Source of the DNA: Candolleomyces eurysporus
Lineage: Eukaryota > Basidiomycota > Agaricomycetes > Agaricales > Psathyrellaceae
Assembly: GCA_027579435.1 (NCBI GenBank)
Contig: JANBPK010000779.1
Span: 1-64,000, forward strand
DNA length: 64,000 nucleotides
Direction: 5' to 3'
In this document: positions 1-10,628 of the stretch, in pieces
How the letters are laid out: each line of letters opens with the position of its first letter
Position numbering within the stretch: the stretch's first letter is position 1
Made by a program: the position numbers and the translations under genes
The notes under the pieces: model-generated
Told to the model about the DNA's origin: nothing
What the model saw: the letters and a program-made list of their open reading frames with translations, nothing else
Database searches by the model: none

Positions 1-24
1 AAAAAATTAGGAGGTCTATAGGTT

Positions 25-502
25 TTACAGGGTATGAATCACCTGGCCGGAACAAGCGGCTATGCCGTCTGCAATTAAGCCCTGAAGGTTATCTCGAAGC
101 GGCTTCGGGAAACGATTGTTCAGATTGTAGCGGCGAACGTAGTTGTGCAATAATCCGAGGTGATTGTCTTGAGCAATCATGACGTTGACGACCTTGGATT
201 TGTCCTTGAACGTCGGGGTGTTCTCTATAATCTGACACTTGAAGCGGCGTCAGAATAGAAAGGTTAGGAGGCTTCGGAAGGTCACTCACGCCGTCTGACA
301 CTAAAACACGGAAGGCGGAAGTACATTGGTCCAGTTCAGCCTGGGATATGGCGCCTCCGGTGACAGGATAACGGTTGGAGAGGTCGAGGAGCTGGCTCTG
401 CCAGAAGGGAACAAGGTTCTCGGTGTTCATGGTTTCGGGCATGGTAGGAGAGTTCAAAGAAGTTACTAGGAAGGAATGAAGCGGCGTGAGGGTCAGCTTC
501 AT
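25..502 (-). pseudogene. Retroelement-associated protein of unknown function, frameshifted
   Basis: A minus-strand reading frame starts at the ATG at 502 (a second ATG lies 20 codons in, MPETMNTENLVPFW) and stays open to about 235. There the sensible frame shifts by one base and continues as TPTFKDKSKVVNVMIAQDN, then LLHNYVRRYNLNNRFPKPL, to a TAA at 25-27. Both parts look like real protein and no intron of normal size fits between them, so this is either a one-base indel or a sequencing error. I recognise no domain. It lies just upstream of a polypurine-tract-like sequence on the other strand, and its DNA carries the GCGGCTTC word that is dense in the nearby LTR. It is therefore probably cargo of the same retroelement. 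Membership in one element is inference. Confidence 0.45.
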
Positions 503-619
503 CTAGGCAGGATTAAATACTCTTGTGGAGGTCTGGCGCGGCTCCAACATGACGCCGTGCGAGGGCCGATCGGTCTGACTTTCTCCTATCTAAACAGGGC
601 CGAGGGCGGCTTGAATTTT

Positions 620-634
620 AGTTTGGGGGAGAGG
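620..634 (+). promoter_or_regulatory. Polypurine-tract-like sequence
   Basis: AGTTTGGGGGAGAGG followed at once by TGG is nearly the same string as the tract that abuts the LTR at 3998 (AGTTTGGGGGAGA, then TGATAC). It may be an internal or second plus-strand priming site, or mark the 3' LTR of another, degraded element. No full LTR is visible after it. Confidence 0.4.
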
Positions 635-964
635 TGGAGTCCTTACGAGGACTAGCTATGTCATACTGAGACTTAGAGGAATTTTCGCGAAGTCTTGGTC
701 TCAAATGTAAGCAGACTTGGTCAAAAGGAAGCCTAAGGACGGTTTCTAGACTTAGAAAAGTACTACATTGAAACTTAGGGAGACTTGGGCACTTCTTATT
801 CTTAACTCAGAAGGCTTCAGACCACAGACAAGGCTACAAGAATGTATTAGGCGCTAGGAATACTCACGTCATAACTGGCACCAACAGTTATGAGTGGAGA
901 CAAATGGTAACAAAGGAAAGGGTATGCTAAGGAACGCGTATCTACTGGAATTCAAAGTCCGCCG

Positions 965-3412
965 TCAGTCCTTTCGTCGCTTCTTTCGAGGTCCCTCCCG
1001 AGGCATCTCAGCCTGCTTGAAGACTTTCGCCCACTGGCGCCGCTCCTTGCTAGAGAGAGTATGAGGAGGAGCAGGAGGCAGGGCAGAGGCGCCGATGAGA
1101 GGGTTGATAGCCCGAGGAGACAGAGGTGGCGGCGGCGAAGAGGATGGAAGTCGGAGGCGACCGGCAGGAGGCGAGGCAGAGGGCGGAGTTTGAATAACGG
1201 GAGCAGCGCCATCATCTTCCTGCTCATCTGAGGAGGACTCAGACGGCGCGATGACGACGCGGCGTCGCTTCCGAGGGACCAGGGGAGTAGGCTCACGAGG
1301 AGAGCCGAAGAGAGAGCCGAGGAGGTCGGGGGCTGGGGTCAGGGTGACTTCAGCCGGCTTGACGACAGTAGGGTCCGATCCGTCGGCAATCTCAGAACTC
1401 CGCTCGCCAAGCGGTGACGACCTCTGGCGCAGCTCCTTCCTCAAGGACGAGAGGTACTCGTCGACCTCTTCCTCGTCGAAGGTAGTGGTCCACGTGTACT
1501 CGTCCTTGGTCACGCCCATGGTGGATGTCGAGGTTCGGCGAGGATAGAGCATAGGGGTGTCGAGAGGAACGTGCCGGGAGAACTCCAGTAGGCCTTGAAG
1601 TGCCTCGACGTCGTGGAAATATCGACGAAGGCCGGCGTCACCCTCGTCGCTGTAAACCCTGCTCAGAATGAGGGAGAGCGTGCCCATCTTGGCCTCCAGC
1701 AACTTGTACTGGTCTTCGGCCAGGGCGAACGCAACTCGTGTCATTCCTCGCAGTGTGAGGGCGTCGACGATAAGGGAGGATATCCCTGCAAAAGCCAGGG
1801 TTAGGCTACAAAGGCAGAATTAGAAAGGAATAAGGGACTTACTTTCGGGGGAGGCATCAGCAGCAGCCGAGAGGGCCGATAAGCTCGTCATCCGCGGGAT
1901 CGAAAGGTCGAAACCGCACGGCTTCTTCTGGTCATTGCAATTGTCACAACGGACTCCGTGTAGGAAGTCGCCGCCGGTACAAACGATACCTGACGCGGCG
2001 CAGCTACCACAAGGAGGGCGGACCTAGGAGAAAGTAAGGAGGAATTCAGTGAGGTAGCTGAATATTAGAAAGGGAAGGTACTCACCCAGTTAGGAGGGGC
2101 AAAGCCCTCAAGCAAGGGTGCCTGCAGCTCTGCCAGCAAGTAGCCCTGCTTGAACAGAGGGCCCTTGTCGTAGACCGGCAAGCGCTGAGGCGGCTTGACC
2201 TTCGGATGGGAATCGCTCTTTTGCTTTCGCTTAACGTCGGACCGCGGCTTCAGACCGAAAGGAGGGAGCAGGTGGGACGGCGCGAGAACGGATTTGGGGC
2301 GAGCCGACACCGAGAAACTCCGCTGCTCGCCAGGGAGGAGGTACTCCCTAAACGAATTAGGGCAGGGGAGTTGGTTTCCTTCGTCGTCGACGCTCGTTTC
2401 TTGACCTGGCAGGTGAGGGGGGAGTGGCTGGTCGTTTTGGTGAAGCCAGTACAAGGGCCGGGGGGTCTTCTCTTTCTTGCTGGTCTTCTTCTTGGGAACT
2501 GGTTTTTGAGGGACTTCAGATTCGGATTCGGACTGCGGTGGGGGGTCTACGGCCTTCTCGAGCCGTCCGGTAACACCGTGAGGCGGCTTGGGAACCTTTT
2601 GGGCAACTTCTCGAGCCCAATTTTCGACAAGGAAAGTCGGAAGTTGGGGTGTCCACCCGGGTACCACACCAAAGGGATGTGAGTTCGATTCGGTACTCAC
2701 AGGCGTGGGGAGACGGTACAGACCTTCCATGTCAGCTGGGTTCTGAGGCGGCCTCACAACTGGAACGGCGCGAGGCGGCACTGCAGCAGGGCGTGTCGGT
2801 TTACTAGGCCCAGCAACGGGCGGCGCTTGAGGCGGCGCGGACCTCTTGGGAGTGGGAGGAGGCTGTCAAGGTCCGGGTCAGCCACCTACCAGTGCAACTA
2901 GACAGGAAAACTTACAGGTGGGGGTGCTGGCACGGCGTCAGGGAGGACTAGCGATGACGCAGCCTCCTGGAATCCGAAGAACGGGTGGTTGTAGGGGACG
3001 GCTGTTAGCCAATCCCATTTCCACCTGTACTTCAGGTACGTCTCCGGGTGCAGCTCGTGTAGGAGGTGCGACAAGGCACGCCGGAAACTCATAAAGTCGT
3101 CGTTGGCGGCGACACGACTGTCTCCGGTGGCGGCACACTAGGAAAATTAGGAAAGTCAGCAAGCAAGCACAAGAACTCGAGGCTAAAAGGGGGACTTACC
3201 AGCTTGTTGTTTCCGTTTACGATCAGCTGAGCCAGCTTGAGGCGAGCAGCAGGATCGGTCGGGAGAGCGGCAGTCCTCGATAGAGCTGGCTTGAGGGCGT
3301 TGAAGACACTACCCAAGGCAGGGTACACCTCAAGCGTCGGCTGGGACGCCCAAGGGTCATCCTTTCCCCGGGTTCCGTAGGTGTGTGTCGAAGAAGAAGG
3401 GAGGGCAGACAT
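965..3412 (-). CDS. Antisense retroelement-borne protein with Zn2Cys6-like cysteine cluster
   Basis: Five exons join in frame with GT-AG introns: 3412-3200, 3137-2916, 2862-2086, 2023-1843 and 1785-965, about 737 residues. Exon 3 is proline/lysine-rich with a basic serine stretch. Exon 4 has cysteines spaced C-x2-C-x6-C-x10-C-x2-C-x6-C (CGSC ... C ... CDNC ... C), which is the spacing of a fungal Zn(II)2Cys6 cluster. The basic residues usual between cysteines 2 and 3 are missing (AASGIV), so DNA binding is not assured. Exon 5 starts with a helical stretch and ends in a disordered P/S-rich tail with basic clusters (PRKRRRVV, RKKRRKD) that could be nuclear localisation signals. The gene is antisense to a polypurine tract and LTR at 3985-3998, so it appears to ride in an LTR retrotransposon. 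Function is unknown; a regulator of the element is speculation. Confidence 0.6.
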
Positions 3413-3984
3413 TGTTAGAGGAGGGAGCTGAGGACTTANCCCTTCAAACGACGTCAGCTTTTATACTACTGGGAAAGTAGTGAGCCCGCTTCACTTGCTA
3501 GAACGTTCTGTGCCAAGGCATGGCTTAGAACATGGAAGGACTTAGGTAAATATATCTTGGAAAGCTCCGGAGAGCTTAACTGGATGGAGAAGCACGCTGG
3601 GGACTCTGCCTAGGAAAGGGCTGTAAACGTTGAAGCGGCTTCAAGAATCCGAAACAGCGGGATCAATGACGACATGCAGCTTGGAGAGCAGTGATCTTGA
3701 CAGGACGGGAGCTACCATAACCTTAATTGACGAAAGTACCTCCTCGGTCCCTGAAAATCATTGACCCCGGACTTCTTCAAAGAAGCAGCGGTTCGGCAGA
3801 ACTACGAAGGTCAACGGATCTGGGTTTAGCGGAAGGAAATCTGTGGCGCTAAGGGAACAAGCAGCTCCGGAAGCTAATTGCTTCCTCCCTTTTGGGACCG
3901 GCTAAACTTAGGCTGAGGACGACTTAGGATTGGAGGAACTATTCAGGCTGCTCCATTCACGCCGACTGAGGACAGTCGAAAGCT

Positions 3985-3997
3985 AGTTTGGGGGAGA
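3985..3997 (+). promoter_or_regulatory. Polypurine tract of an LTR retrotransposon
   Basis: AGTTTGGGGGAGA lies directly before the TGATAC start of the LTR-like repeat, the arrangement expected at the 3' end of a Ty3/gypsy-type internal region. This fixes the element's sense strand as plus, opposite to the five-exon gene just upstream. Confidence 0.65.
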
Positions 3998-4977
3998 TGA
4001 TACGACCGCGTTTGTTTTAGCGAATATAAGTTCAATTTTCGCGATAATAAACTATAAAGTTGACGCGGTCTGAGTCTCTAAGTACAAGAATGACTACGCT
4101 ATCGATAAGGTTCACGCGGCTTGGAGGGGAAAGAGTTAGTACTACGACTCTAGGGACACGAGAGTTGAAGCTACTCGAGGCTGTCAACTTGAAGCCGCCC
4201 CAGTTGTATTATACCCTGACCAGGAGAAGCCACCTTAGTTGACGCCGTGCTAAAAGTCAGGCGGCTCGACTGAAGCGGCTTGAGAAAAGTCATATACCTT
4301 TACAACGCAACTGTCAGGACTCTCAGGCGGCACTACCAGAGAAGTTCAGAAATCAGGCGGCTTCATATTCATCGAGTACAAGTGCTGGAGCGGCACGAGT
4401 GGTCTTTCGAAACGACGAAGTCCATGGCTGGTGGCGCGGCTGGGTGGCTGTGATAAGCTCCGACGCGGCGCGAGGAACTGAAGCGGCTCGAGTCCTGAGT
4501 CAAGAGAAATGACCAGACCAATCGTTTGCATTGGAAGAAAGGAACCAGGGACTCACGATAAGGACTTGAACCATATCCAAGCGGCTTGAGGTTGACAACA
4601 GGGGCAGGGGATGTGGAGAAAGGATGCCCATCCACCCTTGATCACCAGTCAGCATCTCATGCGGCATCACCAGAAAGGAAATGGTGATCTATATTTGGCC
4701 TCTAAGCGTGCGCCTGACTTGAGCAGCTCCAGTCTCGGCATGGCCTCAAACAATACCCAGTTCTATTTCTCTCTATCTTTTGCTTGGACTCTCTATATTT
4801 GAAATATGTCTATCTATCACATGTGTGTCTCTCTGTCTATTTTTACACGGCTCAAAGTAGTATATATGTATACACGCTAACTACTGCTCGAGCAGCATCA
4901 TTGTATCATTGTTTTTATCTTTTACTTGCGTTTATCGAGGAATCTATCCAGTTTTCTGCTCATACTTCACACAGCGT
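3998..4977 (+). mobile_element. LTR family A, copy 1 (980 bp)
   Basis: This long repeat begins TGATACGACCGCG after the polypurine tract and ends in TTCACACAGCGT, directly joined to a second copy. No protein is encoded. Against copy 2 it keeps most CpG sites. The GCGGC word (either strand) occurs about 12 times here, for example near 4112, 4260, 4274, 4325, 4352, 4435, 4482, 4580 and 4661, where about two are expected by chance. A T-rich, pyrimidine-biased part follows 4760. Ty3/gypsy origin is inferred from the PPT-LTR junction; no pol gene is in the window. Confidence 0.75.
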
Positions 4978-5977
4978 TGATACAACTGCATCTGTTTTAG
5001 CAAATATAAGTTCATTTTTTNGCGATACTAAACTACAAAGTTGACGCAGTCTGAGTCTNCTAAGTACAAGAGTAACTACGCTATTGATAAGGTTCATGTG
5101 GCTTGAGAAGGAAAAGAGTTAGTACTACAACTCTAGGGACACAAGAGTTGAAGCTACCTGAGGCTGTCAACTTGAAACCACCCCAGTTGTATTATACCCT
5201 GACTGGAGAAGCTACATTAGTTGACGCCGTGCTAAAAGTCAGGCGGCTCGACTGAAGCGGCTTCAGAAAGTCATATACCTTTACAACGCAACTGTCAGGA
5301 CTCTCAGGCGGCACTACTGGGGAGTTCAGAAATCAGGCGGCTTCATATTAATTGAGTACAAGTGCTAGAGCAGCTTGAGGAAGCCTTTGAAGACGACAAA
5401 GTCCATGGCTAGTGGCGCGGCCAGGTGGCTGTGATAAACTCTAATGCGGCGTGATAAACTCTAATGCAGCGTGAGGAACTGAAGTGGCGCAAGTCCTGAG
5501 TCAAGGGAATGACCAGACCGACCGTTGGCATCGGGTGAAAAGGTGCAGGTGACTTTAGACAGGGCAACCGTACCTATCCAAGCGGCTTGAGATTAGCAAT
5601 GAGAGCAGGGGGACGTGGAGCAAGGATACCCATCCACTCTCGATCATCAGTCAGCATCTCACGCGGCTTCACCAGAAAGGGAATGGTGGTCCAAAATTGG
5701 CGTCCAGAGGCGCGCCTGACTCGTGCAGCTACAATCTTGGCATAGCCTCTACCAATACCCAGTTCTATTTTCTCTCTATTTTATGCTTGGACTTTTACTA
5801 TTGGCTAGTTGCTTATCTATCACATGTGTCTCTCTGTCTATTTTTACATGGCTCAAAGTATTATATATACACACTAACTACTGCTTGAGCGGCATCATTG
5901 TATCTTTGTTGTTTTTATCTTTTACTTGCATTTATTGATGAATCTATCAAGTTTTCTGCTCATACTTCACACGGTGT
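4978..5977 (+). mobile_element. LTR family A, copy 2, tandem and CpG-decayed
   Basis: This is a near-full-length direct repeat of 3998-4977, abutting it with no internal region between. It begins TGATACAACTGCA where copy 1 has TGATACGACCGCG. Most differences are CpG to TpG or CpA, for example CACGCGGCTT to CATGTGGCTT and GAAGCCGCC to GAAACCACC. A roughly 20 bp stretch (GATAAACTCTAATGC...) is duplicated near 5444-5483, which accounts for the greater length. Tandem LTRs can come from recombination between elements or between LTR circles. Confidence 0.75.
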
Positions 5978-6146
5978 GAACTATCAGTTATCTTGGAACT
6001 CAGGAACTTAAGCAGTCATAGGATTGACTACTTGGGATTAGGAATCTTACTAGCTGTACACAAGAGTACTTCTAGTTTTGTGGAAGTTAACTACGAGAGA
6101 ACTTGAGAAACCCAGTATTCTTAATTCACTCAATAACCCCCACTTA

Positions 6147-6418
6147 CACTGCAGTTTTTTATGTGTTTGTTCAATGAGCACATCTTAAGCAAATCAGGTG
6201 CAAGGAATGCATTGGTTTACAGTTTGTGTTTAATGTGCCTACATTGGACATATATTGAGCAAAATTATAGTGGTGGCAGAAGGAGGCCAGACACATGGAA
6301 TGCAAATTTGAATTTGCCTAGCTTGAACATTTGTATTGCAGATTGTAGACAAAGTCAACCCTTGCATTTGGTTTGCTTAAAATGTGTTCATTGAACAAAC
6401 ACATCAAAAACCACAGTG
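6147..6418. mobile_element. MITE, PIF/Harbinger-like
   Basis: This 272 bp element has terminal inverted repeats of about 60 bp with roughly 85% match. The left end runs CACTGCAGTTTTTTATGTG and the right end, on the other strand, CACTGTGGTTTTTGATGTG. Both flanks are TTA (6144-6146 and 6419-6421), a 3 bp target duplication as made by PIF/Harbinger transposases. It contains no credible ORF, so it would depend on a transposase in trans. Superfamily is inferred from the TTA duplication. Confidence 0.8.
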
Positions 6419-6542
6419 TTACTCGCACTTTGACTTTGTGCGGCCTGGCTCTCACACCGCTTGACTTCACACAGCCTGGGTATAGGTTGTGGTTGGTTGG
6501 TTTTGTGTGTGTGTTCTGAGCTTGGCAGCACCGATCTCATCA

Positions 6543-6815
6543 CCGTCGTATCTCAAACCTTACTGTGTGTTAGCAAAGTCACTTTGTGAAGCATTTCTAT
6601 CGTTGCTGGTTGAGCCTTAGCTCCCCCTCAAACTTGTGATTGTACAAGAAGAGTTCTAGAAGCCTCTGTCAACTCAACTTAGAGCTTTTACCTATACCCC
6701 TTGCTCGCCTTTATCTTCACAAAGGTATTTNGGTGTGTTGTGTTGTTGTGGTTGTGTGTTTGTCTAGTTCTATAGTTTGGCTGTTAGAGCACACTAGTTC
6801 ACTACCTGCACATCA
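6543..6815 (+). mobile_element. LTR family B, 3' fragment, CpG-decayed
   Basis: This is a direct repeat of 10355-10628, the 3' end of the solo LTR. Where the other copy has CpG this one has TpG or CpA (for example GTCGACTCGAC versus GTCAACTCAAC, CACGAAGG versus CACAAAGG). It ends in the same GCACATCA terminus. The 5' part of the LTR is missing; a 100 bp stretch and the MITE lie upstream. Confidence 0.75.
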
Positions 6816-7820
6816 ACGTCTGTCTTGGTAACGAGTTCCTCGAATTCTGATTAGAATCAGTCCTCAAATTTTCATTATGCAACAATATCAAGTTTCTAAT
6901 ACCAGCCAATGATGTAACAGTCCTGCAGATCTCTGCACCAAGAAAAGTGACCTTTGCTTCCAGCCTGTGTATATCAGAGATGTTATGTGAAAGCTGACAT
7001 GGATGCATGTGTCCGAGGATGTCATTGGCATAGTATTGGTTCCCCAGAAAAAAATGGCATGCAAAAGCTCTCAACTGGTTGAGGAAACCAGGAGGCTTGT
7101 TGCTGATTTATCCAATTGATCACAACGTTAGTACAGTCAACCAATCATTGAACAGTGAGTACCGAATGAGCTGATCTAGTCTAACCTGCATGGACATTGT
7201 CAGCATCAACCAAACTACCCACGTTGTCAGCATCCATTCAACAGATGGAGCAACAGGGTTGTAGTAGGGAGCAACAAGCATGGGGCTCATAACTGTTAGA
7301 CAGCATTTCTCACACAGATATGCGAGTCCTGGCGCCTGGAAGCTACATGCAAGTTGAGTATGTTGATGAGACATACCATATAGTAAACCAGGTGGTGGTG
7401 GTGATGCGGGTGAGTATGTACTACAGACTTTGCTTGTATGAAAGTGCTTCAAGTTTTCTTTGTACTAAACTACACAGTTTTTNATACTACTCAAAGGTGT
7501 GACTGTAACATCACACTAAGTCACCCAATGGTCTGTGCACTATATGAATGACTGAGCATTGCGTGCTTTGTTTGTGCTCAAGTCATGCTTTGGCTGACTG
7601 AGCCTATGATGCATATGCTGCTTCTGTTATGGAATAACCCGATGTATACTAGGATACCCTTTTTTTCTTTTACCTTACTATATTAGGACTAGTTACTATC
7701 TTTGGGATCAGTAGTTACTAAGCCTTCCAGAACACTTCTGCATACTTAGTTACCACTCTTTCGGTTCTGACTCAGGACCTTGAAGTTTTACAGAAGCATG
7801 GACTTCACCGGAACAAGTAG
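6816..7820. other. CpG-poor intergenic DNA, no gene seen
   Basis: Short frames exist on both strands but none shows a recognisable domain, splice pattern or codon pattern. CpG is rare, as in other decayed repeats here. Probably old transposon sequence. Confidence 0.4.
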
Positions 7821-7830
7821 TATAAATAGG
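7821..7830 (+). promoter_or_regulatory. TATA-box-like sequence
   Basis: TATAAATAGG stands about 60 bp before the start of the open frame at 7886 and is followed by a pyrimidine-rich initiator-like stretch near 7840-7860. It probably drove the gene remnant downstream. Confidence 0.4.
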
Positions 7831-7885
7831 CTAGTACTTCCATTGTAGTTCCCTAGCTTGTTCTCAAGAATCACACCTTGACTAC

Positions 7886-9268
7886 TTGTACCCACCAGAA
7901 CCCCACCTTGACCCCAACACTTCGCCTTATCAGGCTAAGCATGCTCTCACCAACAAACACTCCGAGTACTCCAAGTGTATGATCAGAGCTACCTCTGCTA
8001 GCAAGATCAACAAAGAAACACTCATGATCTGGATCCACATGCACCTCAACCTCGAACCTGGCGCTGTCATCAAGATTGGGACGGCAACCCTCTGCATCCC
8101 TATCGACTTTGTCCTCGCACAATTCAACCAGTGGCACCAACCGTCCTCACTTTCCCCCAAACTAGCAGCCATCCTTGCTTTACTCAGACTGGTGGACGCT
8201 TCAGCTGGGAAGAAGGAACACTTGTTATCGGTTTGGCAAATATCGAATATCATCAGGGCCGCACTCCAGTTAACCAACTCTACCGCATTGTCGTCCAAAG
8301 CTACCCCGACGACTTTGTCATCTCAGTCAAACACATTCCCCATCTCCCCTAAATGTGGACCATCTCCCGCCTCCTTCTTGACCTCCTGCACCCGCTCCTG
8401 CCGACGTGGACAACGATCCAAGCGTCCCCGAGTTTCCCTCTCTCCATGACTCTCCCCCTGAGCCTGAAGGCACTGACTCGTATGCCCTCCTTGTCAGCCA
8501 CATTGCCTCGCAAGGCACCGCTATTTGGTTTCTGTCTTTCCATCTCACTTATTTTCCTATGACTTACTTATCCCCTGCGTATTATTGACCCAAAGTCTAC
8601 TTTTGCATGGCGGATCCCAAGCATAGTTATTTTAACTCCTCCAAGTTCCCTGTTGGAGGATACACCATAACAGCTTCTTGCTGAACCTAGACTATACTAG
8701 ACCTATGAATATCTCGAGCTACTACCATACTACCAATTATAGGTTTACTGATAAGCGCTGGAACAGGCGCTTATTTCACATAATTTCAACAGAATCACCT
8801 TTGACACACCTGACACTCAGATCCACAATCTCGACCCTAATGTCATTCAACTGAGTGATGAAGAAGACATCAAGGAAGAATTGCCCCAGCCTCATGGTAC
8901 GTGATCCATTCCTCTTCACCTCCTTCTCTATTCACATCACATCATGTCATTCAAGGTCTGTCCAGAGAGCGCTTGGTCATCAACCTTGTGACTCCCCCAA
9001 GTGCGCTTCCTCATGAGTCCATTCATTTCTTTTAAAGCCTCCTTTGCTGATATTTGATATTCTCACCCTTCAGTTCCTTTCCCCACTGCCTCCAAAGCAA
9101 ATTCCAAAAAGATTCTGGTCACCCTGACCCCTTCCACACCCTCCAGAGGCTTCAAGGGCAAGGGGAAAAGCAAGCATACATTGAGCATTTCTGATGACAA
9201 AGATGTCAGGCCTGTTGCACCAGCTGCCCCAGCAGGGTCCCAAAGCTACCAGCAGTCAAGCAATTGGC
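7886..9268 (+). pseudogene. Multi-exon gene remnant of unknown function, cut by a solo LTR
   Basis: Fragments of one protein can be read in order. The first runs from about 7886 to 8150 (KINKETLMIWIHMHLNLEPG and on). After a frame change near 8150-8190 comes GGRFSWEEGTLVIGLANIEY to about 8352. A third fragment around 8400-8590 includes PSVPEFPSLHDSPPEPEG. An acidic piece follows near 8790-8900 (VIQLSDEEDIKEELPQPHG) ending at a GTACGT donor. A last exon near 9070-9268 has VPFPTASKANSKKILVTL and a basic GKGKSKHT patch. No ATG opens the first fragment, and the last exon is broken at 9269 by the family B LTR. I recognise no family. A TATA-like box precedes it. Probably a dead nuclear-protein or retroelement-associated gene. 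Confidence 0.4.
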
Positions 9269-10628
9269 TGATGGCGGTGATGCGCCGCCTGCGCGAACAC
9301 CCTATAAAATTCGCGAACTTGCTCTTAATGTTCGTGAACCGACTTGTGCATGCAGAAGATCTTCGTGAAGTGGGAAACTATAGAGTTGGAGCTTTCCCTG
9401 GTTGCCAACTAAGCAGACTACCTAGCAAGAGACAAGATAGACGAGTAAGACGGTTCTACAACGGTACTTTAAGTTCGTGAAGACCTTGTGAACGTATCTG
9501 AAACAGCTACAAGTAGAATCAAAGCTACCTGATATGCCTGACCTGGCGAGGGACAATATCAGTGGGAGTCATGCGTATTACAAGGGAATTCACCCTGACA
9601 TTGCTAAGCGGAAGTCTTCGTGAAGTAGCCGATGGCTTCGAGAACCCGATTGTCGATCCGCTAAGTCAACAAGCGCTGACCTTACTCTTTTGGGAGGTAT
9701 CAACGTTAATTGATTCGGCTTCGGAAGGATCGTCCGATGTTCATGAACCGAACGGAAAACCGGAAAGCACGACTAAAGCTCATAGGGTCAGCAACCCGAA
9801 GCTCAGTCAGCCTGTCCATAGCCAAGAGAAAGAAAGAGTCAGCAGAGTAGTGAAGCAGTATGGCTTGGTGGAGCCAAGCACCCAAAAGTCGGATCAATTT
9901 GTCGGATTAGGTGCGCGAACGGAAGGGCGCGCTCCCTGGAAGCAATCCTCGGTGAATATCCATGCGGGCTTGATAACAGCCGCGTCCAGAACAGGTTCGT
10001 GAAGCGCCTGGACTGTGTTCTAAAGTTCGAGACTCAACTCTCGGCCTTCGATACCCTCATATGATCGTGCTTCTTATCTCTCTCTGTCTCTGTCATCTGT
10101 TTGTTTTCTCTGTCTGTTTGCCAAACATTAATTATATATATATACGTCTCTGTTTTACTTGTATTATCATTAGCGGGTAGCTAGCATTTGTATTTCGCGT
10201 CGGGACCGTGTTCCCAGGAATCTACGAGAGCCATCTGTTATCGAGAAAAGAGTGTTTAAGTTCGCGAAGTCAATCAGAGTTGTGTCGCTTGCGTTTATCG
10301 AATTGTTCTTGCGTTAAAGTTGCTCGAGACCGTGTTCTCTGTTTGTGAAGTTATCCGTCGTATCTCAAACCATACCGTGTGTTAGCGAAGTCACTTTGTG
10401 AAGCATTTCTATCGTTGCTGGTTGAGCCTTAGCTCCCCCTCAAACTTGCGATTGTACAAGAAGAGTTCTAGAAGCCTCTGTCGACTCGACTTAGAGCTTT
10501 TACCTATACCCCTTGCCCGCCTTTATCTTCACGAAGGTATTTGGTGTGTTGTGTTGTTGTGGTTGTGTGTGTGTTTGAGTTCTATAGTTTTGTTGGTTAG
10601 AGAGCCCTAGTTCGCTACCTGCACATCA
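9269..10628 (+). mobile_element. LTR family B, solo LTR (1.36 kb)
   Basis: The element begins TGATGGCGG and ends GCACATCA, an inverted TGATG/CATCA pair; its 3' 270 bp recur at 6543-6815. A TATA-like CTATAAAATT is near 9302. The left boundary could instead be the second TGATG at 9278, and no clean 5 bp target duplication is seen. It contains ten exact TTCnnGAA sites, several as CTTCGTGAAG, near 9319, 9334, 9365, 9474, 9617, 9639, 9739, 9994, 10261 and 10529 (approximate). An open frame at 9562-10002 lies wholly inside the LTR and is not called as a gene. Confidence 0.65.

Noticed and set aside
6802..7452. Minus frames of 90 and 110 codons after the LTR fragment
   Set aside because: CpG-poor decayed DNA without domains; compositionally like other gene-free stretches here.
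9562..10002. 146-codon plus frame inside the solo LTR
   Set aside because: It lies fully in LTR sequence, has no homology I recognise, and LTRs normally do not encode proteins.
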